Positions 6,391-8,830 of a stretch of 8,830 bases of DNA are shown piece by piece. The position numbers and the translations under genes are program-made. The DNA is taken from positions 1 through 8,830 of the forward strand of contig DIEK01000018.1 in the NCBI GenBank assembly GCA_002418595.1. Reading direction: 5' to 3'. The notes under the pieces were generated by a model. It was not told where the DNA came from, did not search any database, and saw only the letters and a list, made by a program, of their open reading frames with translations. Source of the DNA: Candidatus Omnitrophica bacterium UBA5776 (GTDB taxonomy: Bacteria; Omnitrophota; Gorgyraeia; Gygaellales; Profunditerraquicolaceae). Every line of letters starts with the position of its first letter. The stretch's first letter is position 1.

Positions 6391-7452
6391 TCATAATTCT
6401 ATGAGATTATATTCCGGATTACCCAGCCCGTTCTCCGCGGCGAACTCTATCACCCGCGAAGCCAATTCTCCGCGTCTGCCCGGCAGAGCCGCTTTCTTAT
6501 GCGCGGCGATCTGGTCCAGCGTCGCCTTGTCCACGCTCACGATGTCCCGCGAGGCCAGGATACCGATATCTCCGGCTAACATAACATCGTCCTTATCGGA
6601 GATACAGTCGCAGTCCCGGGTGACGCCGAAAGCGAAATTGATGAAGAAAACGTTCTTGAAACGGGAAAGGATGAATTTCGCCACGTGCACCATGCGCCTG
6701 CAGAGAACTAACGGCTCCTCTTCCCAGTTGATGAAAATTGCGCCGAATTTACAGGCGCAGAGACATTCGCCGCAGCCGAGACAACGCTCCTTGTCGATGA
6801 AGGCTTTTCCTTCCCTGAAGGATACCGCTCCCGCCGGGCATATCCTTTCGCAGCACCCGCAGCCGGTGCATTTTTTTGCTATCACCGCCGGTTTAAGAGA
6901 AGAATGCTGCACCTGCTTGGTGGGCCGGCAGACCATCCCCATCGCCACATTCTTCAGCGCGCCGGCGTACTGGGTGACGACGTGCCCGGTGGGATGAGAA
7001 AGCACCAGCAGGCTGTCCAGCATCCCGACGAAAGACGGGACTTTTATCTGTTTTATCTCCGGAGAACCGACGGAATACTCCCGGCCGTCCTGGCCCAGCA
7101 CTCCATCGGCGATGATGAACGGGACCCCGGTGCTGTCATGACCGAAACCTTTGCTTTGCGCCAGGTTCATATGGTCCACCGCGTTCTGTCTCTGCCCGTT
7201 GTAAATCACGGAGGTGTCGAAAAGAAACGGCCTGGTCTTCTTTCCCTTCAGCCAGCCGGCCGCCTGTTTCGCAAGTTCAGGATCGAGATGATGAGCCGAC
7301 ATATAATCACCCACCGTAAGCTTAACCGGGACCATCTCGTTTGGGGCGTAAACTACCAAAGAATCCACGGCCTTCAGAAGTTTGTTCAATGCTTCCACCC
7401 GCATTTCAATATCTATGGAATCCAGCCTGACAAAATAGACGTCGCTTTTCAT
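6391..7452 (-). CDS. DUF362 family protein with two [4Fe-4S] ferredoxin clusters
   Basis: Predicted cytoplasmic iron-sulfur protein of 353 residues; no signal peptide or membrane helix is seen. The DUF362 part spans about residues 5-180 and 250-350, with typical segments YAGALKNVAMGM (162-173) and NFAFGVTRDCDCISDKD (272-288; C281 and C283 are extra Cys that could bind metal). A bacterial 2x[4Fe-4S] ferredoxin domain is inserted at about 190-240: C195, C198, C201, C205-Pro and C224, C227, C230, C234. The biochemical role of the family is not established; electron transfer is inferred from the clusters. The start at 7452 is secure: a strong purine run (7456-7467, GGAAAGGAAAGG) sits 3 nt before the ATG and a good promoter lies about 60 nt upstream. 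It looks monocistronic, flanked by a palindrome upstream and the hairpin repeats downstream. Confidence 0.92.
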   Translation of the reverse strand: MKSDVYFVRLDSIDIEMRVEALNKLLKAVDSLVVYAPNEMVPVKLTVGDYMSAHHLDPELAKQAAGWLKGKKTRPFLFDTSVIYNGQRQNAVDHMNLAQSKGFGHDSTGVPFIIADGVLGQDGREYSVGSPEIKQIKVPSFVGMLDSLLVLSHPTGHVVTQYAGALKNVAMGMVCRPTKQVQHSSLKPAVIAKKCTGCGCCERICPAGAVSFREGKAFIDKERCLGCGECLCACKFGAIFINWEEEPLVLCRRMVHVAKFILSRFKNVFFINFAFGVTRDCDCISDKDDVMLAGDIGILASRDIVSVDKATLDQIAAHKKAALPGRRGELASRVIEFAAENGLGNPEYNLIEL

Positions 7453-7512
7453 AATCCTTTCCTTTCCGGCGGGATATCCCCGGTTCTACGCGCGGACGCT
7501 AATCCGGATTTT

Positions 7513-7540
7513 ATTATAGACTTTTATGGGGGAAGGACAA
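7513..7540 (-). promoter_or_regulatory. Promoter of the DUF362 gene
   Basis: On the minus strand: -35 TTGTCC (7535-7540), 16-nt spacer, perfect -10 TATAAT (7513-7518). A run of six T lies just upstream of the -35. The expected transcript start is near 7506, giving a leader of about 54 nt that ends in the strong ribosome binding site. Confidence 0.8.
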
Positions 7541-7617
7541 GAAAAAATAGACTCCTGACCGCGGAAGGAACAAGCGGGAATTCTGAACGCGTGCCGGGTG
7601 GGCGCGCCTGCTTTATA

Positions 7618-7651
7618 CGGAAGAGGCGTCCCTTAAGGGACGCCTCTTCCG
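7618..7651 (-). terminator. Perfect 34-nt palindrome downstream of the P-II gene, probable terminator or 3' stem
   Basis: The 34 bases read the same on both strands (17-bp arms, centre between 7634 and 7635 in CCTTAAGG), so the RNA can form a very stable GC-rich stem. It begins 46 nt past the stop of the P-II gene, where a terminator for the amt-glnK operon is expected. No U tract follows on either strand, so it is not a standard intrinsic terminator. It could block 3' exonucleases, pause polymerase, or be a copy of a dispersed palindrome. Confidence 0.6.
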
Positions 7652-7697
7652 GTTACTCCGCTGCGCGCGATTCGCTGCCCCGCGCCGGATATCATGT

Positions 7698-8036
7698 TTA
7701 GATCGCGCTCTCGCCTTTCTCCTCGGTGCGTATCCTGACCACGTCTTCGACGGGACAGACGAATATTTTCCCGTCGCCGATCTCTCCGGTCCTGGCTATA
7801 CCGGTAATCAATTTCAGGATACCATCCACCTGCGAGTCTTTGAGCACTATTTCTATCTTCACCTTGGGAATGAAATTCAATTTGAATTCCCTACCTCTGA
7901 ACTGCTCTGTTATCCCTTTCTGGCGGCCGTGCCCTTCGATATGAGTTACCATCATACCCGGACAGCCGAATTTTTCAAGGGCCTCCGTCATCTCATCCAA
8001 CTTCTCCACTCTTATTACAGCTTCTATTTTTTTCAT
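7698..8036 (-). CDS. glnK: P-II family nitrogen regulatory protein (GlnK type)
   Basis: Small trimeric signal protein (112 residues, the usual length) that binds ATP/ADP and 2-oxoglutarate and controls nitrogen uptake; the copy next to an amt gene typically plugs the Amt channel when nitrogen is plentiful. Seen: N-terminal MKKIEAVIR, T-loop GHGRQKGITEQFRGREF (35-51) with Q39 present, PKVKIEIV (57-64), B-loop TGEIGDGK (83-90), and C-terminal RIRT (101-104). Oddity: both T-loop tyrosines are Phe (F46, F51). Tyr51 is the residue GlnD uridylylates in proteobacteria, and residue 49 is Arg, not the Ser phosphorylated in cyanobacteria, so neither known covalent switch can act at these sites. A GGGAGG Shine-Dalgarno lies 11 nt before the ATG. 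It follows amt by 75 nt; a short GC-rich inverted repeat (GCGCC/GGCGC, about 8075-8092) lies between them. Confidence 0.95.
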   Translation of the reverse strand: MKKIEAVIRVEKLDEMTEALEKFGCPGMMVTHIEGHGRQKGITEQFRGREFKLNFIPKVKIEIVLKDSQVDGILKLITGIARTGEIGDGKIFVCPVEDVVRIRTEEKGESAI

Positions 8037-8111
8037 CTTTCCATATCCTCCCTATGGGGTCCCCCCGCCCGCGCCAGGAACCGGGCGCTGACGGAGGGCG
8101 CGAATAACATT

Positions 8112-8830
8112 TTAGTTGTTGAAGGTGTAGAAATTCGGGTATGCAGGCGTGCCGTGTTCCTGCAGATCAAGGCCTTTAATCTCTTCATTAGGAGATACTC
8201 TGATCCCAAAGTATTTATCCATAAGTTTGAATACTATGAAACCGAGTCCGAACGCCCAGCAGGCGCAGACCGCCGCCCCTATCGCCTGGGCGGCCAATTG
8301 TCCGGCGCCGCCGCCGTAAAAAAGCCCTTTGACCAGAGGCGCTTCGCTGGTGCAAAGGCCGTAAGTGCCGTCGGCGAAGAGGCCCACGCTCAAAAGCCCC
8401 CAGATGCCGTTTATGCCGTGAACACTCACCGCGCCTACCGGGTCATCGACTCCGACGTTCTCCCAGAAATAAACGCTCAAAATAACGAGCAATCCGGCTA
8501 CCGCCCCGATAACCACTGCCGCCCATGCCTCGACCCAGGCGCAGGGAGCGGTTATCGCCACCAGGCCGGCGAGACAGCCGTTTAACATCATACCGACGTC
8601 CCATTTCCTGGTCTTTGCGAAAACCAGCAGTATCGCCACCGCCGCGCCCGCGGCCGCGGCCAGGTTGGTGTTAACCGCGATTACCGCTATCCTCAACTGA
8701 TGCGCTGAGAAAGTCGAACCGGGATTGAAACCGAACCACCCGAACCAGAGAATGAAAGTCCCCAGCGCGGCCAGGACAATGCTGTGTCCGGGGATCGCTT
8801 TAGGCTTGCCGTCCTTGCCGAACTTGCCGA
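8112..8830 (-). CDS. amt: Ammonium transporter Amt (5' end beyond window)
   Basis: Membrane channel that takes up ammonium, working as a trimer. About 238 codons of the C-terminal part are visible; the reading frame is open to the right edge, so the N-terminal half lies outside (E. coli AmtB has about 400 residues). Seen: the helix with LWFGWFGFNPGST (typical Amt WFGWFGFN(A/P)GS), a further helix pair in GMMLNGCLAGLVAITAPCAWV and AAVVIGAVAGLLVILSVYFW, VHGINGIWG carrying the second pore histidine of the twin-His pair, a last helix AIGAAVCACWAFGLGFIVFKLM, and the cytoplasmic tail GLDLQEHGTPAYP that in the family couples the subunits and contacts P-II proteins. It heads the amt-glnK pair; its promoter is outside the window. 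Confidence 0.96.
   Translation of the reverse strand, partial: GKFGKDGKPKAIPGHSIVLAALGTFILWFGWFGFNPGSTFSAHQLRIAVIAVNTNLAAAAGAAVAILLVFAKTRKWDVGMMLNGCLAGLVAITAPCAWVEAWAAVVIGAVAGLLVILSVYFWENVGVDDPVGAVSVHGINGIWGLLSVGLFADGTYGLCTSEAPLVKGLFYGGGAGQLAAQAIGAAVCACWAFGLGFIVFKLMDKYFGIRVSPNEEIKGLDLQEHGTPAYPNFYTFNN

Noticed and set aside
6170..6394. 74-codon minus-strand frame as a real small gene
   Set aside because: It consists mostly of the hairpin repeats, and all differences between the repeat copies change the amino acid, so it is not annotated as a CDS; kept only as a finding.
7542..7547. T6 run (minus strand) as an intrinsic terminator of the amt-glnK operon
   Set aside because: No GC-rich stem directly precedes it; it sits next to the -35 of the DUF362 promoter and is better read as part of that promoter.
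6904..7701. Plus-strand open frame of 265 codons opposite the DUF362 gene and its promoter
   Set aside because: Antisense to a gene with secure cysteine motifs and crosses its promoter and the palindrome; no domain recognised.

Overview
All recognisable genes in this 8.8 kb window lie on the minus strand, so transcription runs from the right edge to the left. The genes are ordinary bacterial chromosomal ones. GC content is fairly high, with AT-rich promoters between genes. The host is a bacterium, probably an uncultivated lineage. The two-cluster ferredoxin DUF362 protein, the short Rho and the gene mix would suit groups such as Omnitrophota or Elusimicrobiota, but this is a low-confidence guess and no marker in the window settles it.

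Layout from right to left (direction of transcription): (1) the 3' part of an ammonium channel gene (amt, entering from beyond 8830) followed after 75 nt by a P-II signal protein gene (glnK type), the classic nitrogen-sensing pair. A perfect 34-nt palindrome follows at 7618-7651. (2) A monocistronic-looking DUF362 iron-sulfur protein gene with its own promoter and a strong ribosome binding site. (3) A 394-nt gene-poor spacer holding two 61-nt direct repeats, 81 nt apart, built from nested hairpins. (4) A two-gene glycosylation module with an ATGA overlap: a multi-membrane-span GT-C transferase and a soluble GT2 enzyme of the polyprenyl-phosphate sugar synthase type. (5) rho, starting right after the GT2 stop from its own promoter, then an RlmI-like methyltransferase 25 nt downstream. 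Rho lacks the usual N-terminal RNA-binding domain and the methyltransferase lacks the usual PUA domain. (6) recN, with its own promoter, running off the left edge roughly 20-30 codons before its expected end.

Three promoters (recN, rho, DUF362) share one design: TTGTC(C/A), a 16-17 nt spacer and a perfect TATAAT, with an A or T tract just upstream. No mobile element, CRISPR array, tRNA or rRNA was found. The points most worth a second look are the N-terminally reduced Rho and its equally reduced methyltransferase neighbour, the hairpin repeat cluster at 6169-6351, and the P-II protein in which T-loop Tyr51 is Phe.
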